A stretch of DNA of 64,000 bases, from positions 124,001 to 188,000 of the forward strand of contig PSMW01000001.1 in the NCBI GenBank assembly GCA_040290295.1, in the 5' to 3' direction. The notes beneath the pieces are model-generated. The model was not told the origin of the DNA, did no database searches, and saw only the letters and a list, made by a program, of their open reading frames with translations. Shown here one piece after another: positions 33,668 through 42,644 of the stretch. Origin of the DNA: CAADGV01 sp040290295. GTDB taxonomy: Bacteria; Bacteroidota; Ignavibacteria; UBA10030; UBA6906. A program made the position numbers and the translations under genes. Every line of letters starts with the position of its first letter. Position 1 is the first letter of the stretch.

Positions 33668-34036
33668 ATGTCTCACAAAGCAAAAATCCTCGTTGTTGAT
33701 GATGAAGACGCACTGCGGACAGTCCTCAGTGCCGAACTCAGCAGCGAAGGGTACGATGTTGGGACCGCAGCAGACGGTGTGGAAGCTGTCGGCCTGTTGC
33801 AGAAGAACCGCTACCATCTTGTCCTGCTCGACATCAAGATGCCGAACATGAACGGCTTCGAGGTTCTGAAAGTGATCAAGGAAAAATACCCCGGGACCAA
33901 GGTGATCATGCTCACCGGCTTTGCCGACCTCAAGAACGCTATTGAATCCAAGAAGCTCGGCGCAGAGGACTTCGTGAGCAAGCCGTATGATTTAGTTGAT
34001 CTTCTTACAACGATCGATCGGGTGATGCATGAGTAG
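33668..34036 (+). CDS. Single-domain response regulator (CheY-like)
   Basis: 122 residues, only a receiver domain: KILVVDDEDALRTVL, phospho-Asp in LVLLDIKMPNMNG, Thr in VIMLTGFADL and Lys in DFVSKPYD. No output domain, so it acts by protein contact or passes phosphate on. 17 bases before the NtrC-type regulator gene, so both are likely in one transcript. Start chosen at 33668 where the receiver begins; the longer frame has a non-similar N-terminus. Confidence 0.9.
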   Translation: MSHKAKILVVDDEDALRTVLSAELSSEGYDVGTAADGVEAVGLLQKNRYHLVLLDIKMPNMNGFEVLKVIKEKYPGTKVIMLTGFADLKNAIESKKLGAEDFVSKPYDLVDLLTTIDRVMHE

Positions 34037-34053
34037 TTCCGTGAAGCGTTCGT

Positions 34054-35434
34054 ATGGCAAAGAAATACAATCTGCTCATCGTTGACGACGAAGAGTACCT
34101 CCGCACGATCTTGGAAACGGAGCTTAGCGAGTCGGGCGAGTTCGCGGTTGATACCGCGGCCGACGGCAGTCAAGCGATCAACAGCATTCAACGCAAGGTG
34201 TACGATGTCATCCTCCTCGATATCCGCATGCCGCGCGTAAGCGGCATGGAGGTTCTCCAGTTCGTCCACGAATACTCTCCCACCACGCAAGTCATTATCC
34301 TCACCAACTACGCCGATATCAAAGTTGCCATCCAAACGATCAAGATGGGGGCATACGATTTCTTGGCGAAGCCGTACGATATCGACGAGCTGTTCAACAC
34401 CATTCATCGTGCCATCGAGCGGAAAGAGTTGTTCATCGACAACAAGTTGATGAAGAACGAACTGACGCGCAAGGGTGCGAGTCAGGAACTTGTCGGGCAA
34501 AGCCCTGCCTTCCTGAGGATGATCGAAAGTGCCGAGCGATTTGCACAAAGCGATTCGTTCGTCTTGATTCAAGGCGCGAGCGGAACGGGAAAGGAGTTGA
34601 TCGCCCATCTTATTCACCGCAAGCAGCAACCGCCCCTTCGTTGCCGTGAATTGCGCTTCCATTTCCGACGCGTTGTTGGAGACGGAACTGTTCGGGCACG
34701 AGAAGGGCGCGTTCACGCATGCCTATTCGACGAAGCAAGGCTTGGTCGAAGTAGCAAACGGCGGAACACTTTTTCTCGACGAAGTCGGCGACATCAATCC
34801 CGCCATACAGCCGAAATTGCTCCGCTTCTTAGAAAGCGGCGAGTTTCGCAGGGTAGGCGGAACGAACCTGTTGCGTGTGGATGTGCGGGTGGTCAGCGCT
34901 TCGAACAAGGACCTGCACGAAGAGGTCGTTGCAGGACGGTTTCGCGAAGACCTGCTGTATCGTCTCAATGTCGTTACGCTTCGTGTGCCGCCGCTGCGTG
35001 AACGCAAGGAGGATATCCCTCTGCTCGCCGAGCACATCTTGCAGCGCAAGAGCAAAGGGAAGACGCCGAAGAAACTCTCTCCCGCAGCGCTCGATCTTTT
35101 GCTCGCACACGACTATCCGGGTAACGTGCGCGAGTTGGAGCACATCCTCGAAGGTGCCATCATTCTTTCCTCCGGCGACATCATCGAGCCGTCCGATCTC
35201 TCCCTTCACCGTGGTGAAGCAGGCGTTGGAGCAGGAGAGGGAAGTGGTGTCTCATCCATCACGACGACAGACGACCTCTCGCTGGAACAACTCGAACGGA
35301 TGCACATCGAACGCGTCCTTCGCAAGTACCATTTCAACCGCGGCAAATCCGCGAAGGCTTTAGGCATCTCCAAGAAAACGCTCTATCTCAAAATCAAACA
35401 CTACGGGCTGAAGGTCGAAGATCACGTGCGTTGA
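34054..35434 (+). CDS. NtrC-type sigma-54-dependent response regulator, frameshifted
   Basis: Two overlapping frames give one regulator of about 460 residues. The first frame holds the receiver (LLIVDDEEYLR, LLDIRMPRVSG, DFLAKPYD) and Walker A (GASGTGKELIAHLIH). After CGC at 34618-34620 the frame must shift: bases from 34622 read SSNRPFVAVNCASISDALLE and continue through LFLDEVGDI, LLYRLNVVTLRVPPLRER and the Fis-type helix-turn-helix SAKALGISKKTLYLKI. The sigma-54 contact loop reads GAFTHA instead of GAFTGA. The shift may be an assembly error or a real mutation; a few codons also seem missing at the junction compared with relatives. Confidence 0.85.
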
Positions 35435-35461
35435 CGCCGTCGTATTGTATACCTTCTTCCG

Positions 35462-35497
35462 AAAGCCGACAGAGCCTGACCAACTTTGTCGGCTTTC
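35462..35497 (+). terminator. Hairpin after the NtrC-type regulator
   Basis: AAAGCCGACA (35462-35471) pairs exactly with TGTCGGCTTT (35488-35497). Few T follow, so termination strength is uncertain. Confidence 0.4.
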
Positions 35498-35586
35498 TCC
35501 TTCGAGAGCAGGACGATGACGACGTAGCATGTTAATTGATTTTCGAGGAGAAAATCCTTTCCTTCTAACACAAAATCAACAACGTG

Positions 35587-35622
35587 TGCCCTGTGTTGTT
35601 TTTTCTCGACAGGGCATTTTTT
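35587..35622 (+). terminator. Intrinsic terminator before the glutaryl-CoA dehydrogenase gene
   Basis: TGCCCTGT (35587-35594) and ACAGGGCA (35609-35616) form an 8-base-pair stem followed by six T. It ends 28 bases before the next ATG, so it could end the upstream transcript or attenuate the downstream gene. Confidence 0.6.
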
Positions 35623-35649
35623 CCATCTCACCCCGTCTCTGAGGACTCC

Positions 35650-36822
35650 ATGCCTGTAAAGTTCCAAGGTATCGATTACATGAACGTGGACAGCTTGCTG
35701 ACGGAGGATGAACTCCTCGTCCGCAACACGGTCCGCGAGTTTGTCGAAGACAATGTCGTCCCGATCATCGAGAAGCATGCTCGTGAAGGCACTTTCCCGA
35801 TGGAGCTTGTTCCGAAGATGGCTAACCTTGGCTTGTTCGGCGCGACGTTGCCAGCGAAGTACGGCTGCGCGGAGATGAACAACGTCGCGTACGGATTAGT
35901 CATGCAAGAACTTGAACGGGGCGACAGCGGTGTTCGGAGTTTCGCTTCGGTGCAAAGCTCGCTCGTGATGTATCCCATCTATGCGTATGGGTCGAACGAG
36001 CAAAAAGATTACTGGTTGCCGCGTTTGGCCAAAGGCGAAGCGATCGGATGTTTCGGCTTGACGGAACCTGATTACGGCTCCAACCCCGCGGGGATGATTA
36101 CGCGCGCTACAGAAACAAGCGATGGCTACATCCTCAACGGCGCCAAGATGTGGATCACCAACGGTACGATTGCAGATGTTGCGGTGGTGTGGGCAAAACT
36201 CAACGGCGTGGTCAACGGATTTTTGGTGGAGAAAGGAACGAAGGGATTCAGCGCGCCGGAGATGAAGGGCAAGCATTCGTTGCGAGCGTCGGTCACCTCG
36301 GAGTTGATCTTTCAGGATGTGCACATCCCCAAGAAGAATCGCTTACCGGGAGGCGAGGGGCTGAAGCTGCCGCTGAGTTGTTTGAGTCAAGCACGCTACG
36401 GCATCGCTTGGGGAGCGGTAGGGGCGGCGATGGCGTGCTACGACACGGCGTTGAACTACGCACAGTCCCGCATTCAGTTCGACAAGCCCATTGCCTCGTT
36501 CCAACTCACGCAAGAAAAGTTGGTGAACATGTTGACAGAGATTACCAAAGCGCAACTCCTCTGCATTCACTTAGGCCGACTGAAGGATCAGGGAAAGGCG
36601 CGCTTCCAACAGATTTCGTTTGCAAAACGGAACAATGTTTATCACGCTCTGCAGATTGCACGCGAGGCACGAACAATTCTTGGTGCCAACGGCATCTTGG
36701 ATGAGTATCCGGTGATGCGCCATGCTGCGAACCTTGAATCGGTGTTGACCTACGAGGGAACGCACGAGATGCACACGTTGATCATCGGTGAGGATATCAC
36801 TGGCATTCCGGCATTTGTCTGA
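35650..36822 (+). CDS. Glutaryl-CoA dehydrogenase-like acyl-CoA dehydrogenase
   Basis: 390 residues from the ATG after GAGGA. FGLTEPDYGSNPAGM is the flavin-binding motif and the C-terminal block YEGTHEMHTLIIGEDITGIP contains the catalytic Glu; the ending TGIPAF and overall length are those of GcdH. Such enzymes oxidise and decarboxylate glutaryl-CoA to crotonyl-CoA in lysine and tryptophan breakdown. Other acyl-CoA dehydrogenases are similar, so the exact substrate is inferred. Confidence 0.85.
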   Translation: MPVKFQGIDYMNVDSLLTEDELLVRNTVREFVEDNVVPIIEKHAREGTFPMELVPKMANLGLFGATLPAKYGCAEMNNVAYGLVMQELERGDSGVRSFASVQSSLVMYPIYAYGSNEQKDYWLPRLAKGEAIGCFGLTEPDYGSNPAGMITRATETSDGYILNGAKMWITNGTIADVAVVWAKLNGVVNGFLVEKGTKGFSAPEMKGKHSLRASVTSELIFQDVHIPKKNRLPGGEGLKLPLSCLSQARYGIAWGAVGAAMACYDTALNYAQSRIQFDKPIASFQLTQEKLVNMLTEITKAQLLCIHLGRLKDQGKARFQQISFAKRNNVYHALQIAREARTILGANGILDEYPVMRHAANLESVLTYEGTHEMHTLIIGEDITGIPAFV

Positions 36823-36846
36823 CCACCTTCGAGAAGCGACCCGATT

Positions 36847-38310
36847 GTGAAATCCAAATTCCTCTTCGAAGCCCTCACGTACGACGACGTTCTGTTGGTG
36901 CCCGCGAAGTCTTTGGTGCTACCCCGCGAGGTCGATGTTCGTACGAAACTGACCCGCACCATCGCGCTGAACGTTCCGCTCGTCAGCGCAGCGATGGATA
37001 CGGTCACAGAAAGCGAGATGGCGATCGCGATGGCACGGGAAGGGGGCATCGGCATCCTGCACAAGAACATGTCTATCAAACGGCAGGTGGAGGAGGTGCT
37101 GCGCGTGAAGCGGTCCGAGAGCGGCATGATTCTCGAACCGATCACCGTCCGCCCGAATCAAAAAGTACGGGACGTGCTGATGCTGATGCGCACGTATGCC
37201 GTCTCCGGTATTCCGGTGGTGGATAAGACCAACCGCCTCATCGGCATCATTACCAACCGCGATCTCCGCTTCGAACCCGACGAGGATGCACTCGTCGAAG
37301 AGATCATGACAAAAGAGAATCTCATCACCGCACCTCTGGGTACGACGCTGTCGCAAGCCGAACGCATTCTCCAAAAACACAAAGTCGAAAAGTTGCCCGT
37401 CGTGGACAAAGGCGGTGTGTTGAAAGGGCTGATCACGTTCAAGGACATCCTCAAGAAAAAGAAACATCCCCATGCGTGCAAAGATCAGCACGGTAGGTTA
37501 CGCGTTGGTGCAGCCGTGGGTGTTACTGCCGATACACTCGACCGTGTCGAAGAACTCGTGAAAGCCGATGTCGATGTTGTTGTTGTCGATACTGCACACG
37601 GCCATTCGCAGGGGGTGTTGGAGATGGTGCGTCGCATCCGCAAGCGGTTCCCCGACCTCGAACTGATTGGGGGCAACGTCGGGACTGCCGAAGCGACGAA
37701 GGAGATGATTCGTGCGGGCGTTGATGCGGTGAAGGTTGGCATTGGCCCGGGTTCGATCTGCACGACGCGGGTGGTTGCCGGTGTCGGCGTGCCGCAGGTA
37801 ACGGCCATTATGGAGTGCAGTAAAGCAGCAGCACGAAGCGGCGTTCCGATCATTGCAGATGGAGGCATCAAACAAACGGGCGATATTGCCAAAGCCATTG
37901 CTGCCGGCGCCGATAACGTGATGATCGGCGGTTTGTTCGCGGGCGTTGACGAATCGCCGGGCGAAAAGGTGTTGTACGAAGGTCGCAGCTACAAGATCTA
38001 TCGTGGCATGGGATCGATCGAGGCGATGAAGCAAGGAAGCAAGGACCGATACTTCCAAGATGCAGAAGATGATTTGCAGAAGTTGGTTCCGGAAGGAATT
38101 GAAGGGCGCATTCCCTACAAAGGTCCGTTGGGCGACACGGTGTATCAGATGATCGGAGGATTGCGTGCTGCGATGGGGTACTGCGGTTGCGCCACAATTG
38201 AGGAAATGAAACGCAAGGCGCAGTTCGTACGCATGACCGATGCCGGCTTGCGCGAAAGTCATCCCCATGACGTCTTCATTACGAAAGAAGCGCCGAACTA
38301 TCACCACTGA
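36847..38310 (+). CDS. guaB: IMP dehydrogenase
   Basis: 487 residues, GTG start. ALTYDDVLLVPAKS at the beginning, two CBS domains (about residues 95-205), then GVDAVKVGIGPGSICTTRVV with the catalytic Cys near residue 304 and the flap region RGMGSIEAMKQGSKDRYFQ. Converts IMP to XMP, the committed step of guanine nucleotide synthesis. The ribosome site is weak. Thirteen bases before the M24 peptidase gene. Confidence 0.97.
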   Translation: MKSKFLFEALTYDDVLLVPAKSLVLPREVDVRTKLTRTIALNVPLVSAAMDTVTESEMAIAMAREGGIGILHKNMSIKRQVEEVLRVKRSESGMILEPITVRPNQKVRDVLMLMRTYAVSGIPVVDKTNRLIGIITNRDLRFEPDEDALVEEIMTKENLITAPLGTTLSQAERILQKHKVEKLPVVDKGGVLKGLITFKDILKKKKHPHACKDQHGRLRVGAAVGVTADTLDRVEELVKADVDVVVVDTAHGHSQGVLEMVRRIRKRFPDLELIGGNVGTAEATKEMIRAGVDAVKVGIGPGSICTTRVVAGVGVPQVTAIMECSKAAARSGVPIIADGGIKQTGDIAKAIAAGADNVMIGGLFAGVDESPGEKVLYEGRSYKIYRGMGSIEAMKQGSKDRYFQDAEDDLQKLVPEGIEGRIPYKGPLGDTVYQMIGGLRAAMGYCGCATIEEMKRKAQFVRMTDAGLRESHPHDVFITKEAPNYHH

Positions 38311-38323
38311 GCGATCGCCCGGC

Positions 38324-39383
38324 ATGACCCGACACCGAATTGCGCGTGTACAGCAGGAAGTGCAGAAACGGGGATTCGACGCGTTGCTGGTTTCATCGCT
38401 GCTGCACATCCGTTATCTCACCGGGTTCACGGGCACGAACGGGTTACTCATTCTCACACCAACATCCTCGATCCTTCTCACCGACGTGCGCTATGCGCTC
38501 CACGTGCGCGAAGAAGTGAAAACCTGCAAACGCATCATCGTGTCGCAACGAGGATTGTTGGAAGAGGCAGCCCGGCGCGGACTCTTCGATACGGTGTCGA
38601 AGGTGGGATTCGCAGCGGCTCAAGTGACCTATGCCCAATACCGCTCGATGCGCAAGCTCTTTCCGCACGTCTCGTTCGCCTCGACGCACGATATCGTGGA
38701 GGAGGCGATAATCGTGAAGGATGCGGAAGAGATTGCACAAATTCGCGCGGCGGTAAAGATTTCTGATCGTGTGTTCGGTGAGGTGGTGAAAGTTATGCGG
38801 CCGGGTGTGCGCGAACTGGAGATCGCCGCGGAGATTTCGTATCTGCACAGAATGTTCGGTGCGGAGGGAGATGCCTTCGAGACCATTGTGGCGAGCGGCG
38901 AACGCAGCGCGTTCCCTCATGCACGTGCAAGCCAGAAGCGTATCAGGAGCGGCGAACTGGTGACGCTCGACTTTGGATGCGTCGTCAACGGCTACCATTC
39001 CGACATCACGCGTAAAACCGAGCAGGCAAGCCCGCCAGCTCTACGACGCAGTCCGAACGGCGCAGGAGGAAGCCATCGCGTCGGCGCGTGGCGGCATGTG
39101 GGCGCGCGACTTGGATGCCGTGGCGCGCCGGCGTGTTGCACGCGCAGGCTTCGGCAAGTTCTTTCAGCATTCGCTTGGTCACGGACTGGGATTGCATGTG
39201 CATGAGCGCCCGCGCGTCTCGCAGCACAGCAAGGAACGTCTCGTCGCGGGCAGCGTCATCACGATCGAACCGGGCATCTACATTCCGACATTCGGCGGAG
39301 TGCGCATCGAGGACGATGTTGTGCTACGCGAAACGGATTGCGAAGTGTTGAGCACGGCGCCCAAGGATTTTCTCGTCATCTAA
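38324..39383 (+). CDS. M24 family aminopeptidase (Xaa-Pro type), frameshifted
   Basis: Two frames together give a protein of about 350 residues. The first frame has the creatinase-like N-terminal domain (FDALLVSSLLHIRYLTGFTG) and starts the catalytic domain (SGELVTLDFGCVVNGYHSDI). At the A run 39014-39017 the frame must change to read KPSRQARQLYDAVRTAQ, then HSLGHGLGLHVHERP and TIEPGIYIPTFGG. All five metal ligands (two Asp, His, two Glu) are present across both frames. About five residues usually found after DITR are missing, so a small deletion, real or from assembly, sits here. Confidence 0.85.
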
Positions 39384-39395
39384 ACACGTCGTCGT

Positions 39396-40715
39396 ATGAT
39401 CGAAGTCGTCACAACACCATCCTCGCCTTCAGCCGCCGTCCTGGGGCAACGGCGCGTGTTGGTGATCGCGTACTACTTTCCTCCCATGGGTCTCAGTGGT
39501 GTACAACGAACGTTGAAATTCGTGAAGTACCTTCCGCACTTCGGCTGGAAGCCGACGGTGCTCACGGTCGAGCCGCGTGGCTACTTCGCTCATGATGAAT
39601 CGCTGCTCGATGAGTTGAGGGGACGCGACGTGGAGATCATCCGCACCGATGCTATCGGTCCGGGAAAAGTCTTTGCACGAAATACAAACGTCGGCTTGCC
39701 CTACGAACCTCTGCGCAAACTTCTGAGTCGTGTGAGCGACACGTTCTTCATTCCCGACAACAAAATCGGCTGGAAACACAAGGCACTGCGCACAGCACTG
39801 GCGGTGCATCGTAGCGCTCCGTTCGACCTCATCTTCGCCACTGCACCGCCATTCACCGATTTTCTCGTCGGCGCCGCACTTCGTCGCCGTACCGGAAAAC
39901 CGCTTGTGCTCGACTACCGCGATCCATGGGTCGAGTATCCGCACAGGTTCTATCCGACGCCGCTGCACAAGCGGCGGCACGTTCAGCTCGAACGCCGCGT
40001 GCTGAAGGTGAGTAGTCACATTCTCACGACCAACCGACGCGTGAAAGAGTTGCTCATCCGGCGCTACGACTTTCTCGGCTATCACGACGTGCAGATTCTG
40101 CCGCAGGGATTCGATCCAGAGGACTTTCAAGCGGTCAGCGCCGAAGGCGTCGTGCCGCGTTCGGGCAAGATGCGTGTAACGTACGCGGGAGTGTTTTGGG
40201 AAGATCGCGTACCGACGTACTTTCTCCATGCGCTCCATGCCCTTTTTCAAGAACGGCCGGAATGGCGCCAACGCATCGAGGCACTCTTCATCGGAAAATT
40301 TCGCGCTGAGAATATGAAGCTCGTCCAAAAACTCGGGCTGTCCGATGCGGTGACGATCGTGGACTATCTCCCCCATCGGTTATGTGTGAACAATCTTGTT
40401 ACCTCCGACGTGTTATGGATGATCGTCGGCGACGATGTGGGGTCGCCGGGCAAAGTGTACGAATACATCGGCGCACGGAAACCGATCCTCGGGTGTGTGC
40501 CCGAAGGATTTCTGAAGCAAACGATTCTCGAAGCAGGCGGTATCGTTACGCAGCCGCGTGACGTTGTGGGTATCAAACGCGCGCTCGAAGAATTCTATCG
40601 CCGCTACGAAGCGGGAACGTTGCAGGGTCCCCACCCCGAAGTGGTTGCAAAGTACGACCGCATCAAGCTGACCGCCGAGTTGGTGAAAGTCTTCGAAGCG
40701 TTGATGGTTGTCTGA
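39396..40715 (+). CDS. Glycosyltransferase, GT4-like
   Basis: 439 residues. VLVIAYYFPPMGLSGVQRTL near residue 22 is the typical beginning of a GT-B glycosyltransferase with a glycine-rich acceptor-site loop; DLIFATAPPFTDF and the later GDDVGSPGKVYEYIGARKPI include the donor-site Glu region (KVYEYIG). Probably makes a cell-surface polysaccharide or glycolipid. Starts 13 bases after the M24 gene; the next gene begins one base after its stop. Confidence 0.85.
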   Translation: MIEVVTTPSSPSAAVLGQRRVLVIAYYFPPMGLSGVQRTLKFVKYLPHFGWKPTVLTVEPRGYFAHDESLLDELRGRDVEIIRTDAIGPGKVFARNTNVGLPYEPLRKLLSRVSDTFFIPDNKIGWKHKALRTALAVHRSAPFDLIFATAPPFTDFLVGAALRRRTGKPLVLDYRDPWVEYPHRFYPTPLHKRRHVQLERRVLKVSSHILTTNRRVKELLIRRYDFLGYHDVQILPQGFDPEDFQAVSAEGVVPRSGKMRVTYAGVFWEDRVPTYFLHALHALFQERPEWRQRIEALFIGKFRAENMKLVQKLGLSDAVTIVDYLPHRLCVNNLVTSDVLWMIVGDDVGSPGKVYEYIGARKPILGCVPEGFLKQTILEAGGIVTQPRDVVGIKRALEEFYRRYEAGTLQGPHPEVVAKYDRIKLTAELVKVFEALMVV

Positions 40716-40716
40716 T

Positions 40717-41364
40717 ATGCGCGCTTTGCCTCGACGCATCGCAAAAGGAATGAAAGGTGTGTGGGGGATCGATGGAGCGTACACCTTCTACACTATCAGA
40801 ACGTACCCTATCGAGCGAGCATTTCTGGTCGATACCGACATGACGCCGATCGTGCGAGAGAACCAGCGCACGATGAAGCATCTCTCGCTCATCGAAGAAG
40901 ATTTCGGGAAGCGCTCGACGGTGGAGCGGATCGGCAACGTGGACGCTGTCTTCCTGTTCGACGTGTTGCTTCATCAGGTGGATCCCGATTGGGACGAAAT
41001 CCTCCCCCTGTACGCGGACCAGACGAGCAGCTTTCTCATCTACAATCAACAATTCATCGCGGGGACCAAAACTGTGCGCCTTCCCGATCTTGGGAGAGAA
41101 CAAGACTTCGAGCACGTCCGGATGGACGCCGACAGCCCGGGCTACAAGAATCTCTTCGAGCGTCCGTACGAGATGCATCCTCGTTATCGCAAGCCGTATC
41201 GCGACGTGCACAATGTGTGGCAATGGGGAATTACCGATGACGATCTCTTGGCCGTGATGGAGAAGATCGGATTTCGTCTTCTGTATCGAAAGAACCATGG
41301 GCGGTTCAGCGACTTCACGGGTTTCGAGAATCACGCTTTTGTCTTCACGAGGCAAATGTCATGA
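40717..41364 (+). CDS. Methyltransferase-like protein without a normal SAM-binding glycine motif
   Basis: About 215 residues. The order of strands and the motif AFLFDVLLHQVDPDWDEIL-like segment (VDAVFLFDVLLHQVD, residues about 69-83) resemble class I methyltransferases. The glycine-rich motif I is degenerate: VWGIDGAYTFYTIRTY stands where xLDxGxGxG is expected, followed by AFLVDTD. The C-terminus VMEKIGFRLLYRKNHG matches the end of the fold. Methylation is not certain. Overlaps purD by four bases and follows a glycosyltransferase, so a surface-sugar role is possible. Confidence 0.55.
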   Translation: MRALPRRIAKGMKGVWGIDGAYTFYTIRTYPIERAFLVDTDMTPIVRENQRTMKHLSLIEEDFGKRSTVERIGNVDAVFLFDVLLHQVDPDWDEILPLYADQTSSFLIYNQQFIAGTKTVRLPDLGREQDFEHVRMDADSPGYKNLFERPYEMHPRYRKPYRDVHNVWQWGITDDDLLAVMEKIGFRLLYRKNHGRFSDFTGFENHAFVFTRQMS

Positions 41365-42644
41365 ACGTGTTGGTGGTAGGATCAGGGGGACGTGAACACG
41401 CTCTGGTGTGGAAGATCCGGCAGAGTCCTCGCGTCAGGAATGTGTACTGTGCACCGGGCAATCCCGGCATCGCAGAGCTTGCGAGCTGCCTTCCCATCAA
41501 AGCAACGGCGATCGCGGAACTGGCGGAGACTGCCAAGCGCGAGAAGATCGACCTGACGGTTGTCGGTCCCGAACAGCCGCTCGCCGAAGGCATCGTCGAT
41601 CATTTCGAAGCGATCGGCTTGAAGATTTTCGGACCGACAAAACGAGCTTCACAGTTGGAGTGGAGCAAAGCGTTCGCGAAGGAATTTATGCTACGCCACA
41701 ATATTCCGACTGCTCGTCACACAACGTTCACTCGAGCCGAGGAGGCGGAGGCACAGACGTACCTGCAGAGCGTACCGATGCCCATCGTGCTGAAGGCTGA
41801 TGGACTTGCCTCAGGGAAGGGTGTCGTGATCTGCCACGAACGCGACGAGGCTGTGAAGGCGCTGACCGACATGCAACGGCAATTTGGTCCGGCGTGCGAT
41901 AGAATTGTCGTGGAGGAGTTTCTCGAAGGTGAAGAGGCTTCGGTCTTTGCCGTTTGTGATGGGGAAGAGTTTGTCACGCTTGCACCGGCGCAAGACCATA
42001 AACGCGCGTTCGACAACGACCGCGGGAAAAATACTGGCGGTATGGGTGCTTACGCTCCCGCGCCCATCGTCCCGAACGACATTCTCCGCGACGTGGAAGA
42101 CTCGATCATCCGACCGACGCTGAAGGGTATGCAACAGGAGGGGAGACCGTACAAAGGATGTCTGTATGTGGGATTGATGATCACTTCTGCGGGACCGAGT
42201 GTCGTGGAGTACAACTGTCGGTTCGGCGACCCTGAAACACAAGCGGTGCTGCCGCTGTACACATCCGATTTCGTCGAGTTGTTGGAGGCGGCATGCTCGG
42301 GCAAGATCGGGAAGCTTCACAAACGGCAGCGTGCTGCCTCGAGCACCCCATCGGCAGTGTGTGTTGTGCTCGCCTCGCAAGGCTATCCCAACGAGTATCC
42401 CACAGGATTGGAGATCACCGGTTTGGAAGAAGTAGAAGCAATGGACAACGTGTTGGTCTTTCATGCCGGCACGAAAATCTCGGGTGGTACGTTGGTGACT
42501 GCCGGCGGAAGAGTCCTAGGCGTTACGGCGATTCACCCACAACTCGGTGAGGCGATCCACGACGCGTACGAGGCGGTGAGGAGAATTTCTTTCGCGGGCA
42601 TGCACTATCGGCGCGACATCGGCAAAAAGGCATTCGTGCACTGA
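41361..42644 (+). CDS. purD: Phosphoribosylamine-glycine ligase (GARS)
   Basis: 427 residues. MNVLVVGSGGREHALVWKI at the start, CAPGNPGIA, ATP-grasp motifs VLKADGLASGKGVVIC and VEEFLEGEEASVFAVCDGE, and APAQDHKRAFDNDRGKNTGG are all diagnostic. Second step of purine synthesis. Overlaps the gene before by four bases and the next by one. Confidence 0.97.
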   Translation: MNVLVVGSGGREHALVWKIRQSPRVRNVYCAPGNPGIAELASCLPIKATAIAELAETAKREKIDLTVVGPEQPLAEGIVDHFEAIGLKIFGPTKRASQLEWSKAFAKEFMLRHNIPTARHTTFTRAEEAEAQTYLQSVPMPIVLKADGLASGKGVVICHERDEAVKALTDMQRQFGPACDRIVVEEFLEGEEASVFAVCDGEEFVTLAPAQDHKRAFDNDRGKNTGGMGAYAPAPIVPNDILRDVEDSIIRPTLKGMQQEGRPYKGCLYVGLMITSAGPSVVEYNCRFGDPETQAVLPLYTSDFVELLEAACSGKIGKLHKRQRAASSTPSAVCVVLASQGYPNEYPTGLEITGLEEVEAMDNVLVFHAGTKISGGTLVTAGGRVLGVTAIHPQLGEAIHDAYEAVRRISFAGMHYRRDIGKKAFVH

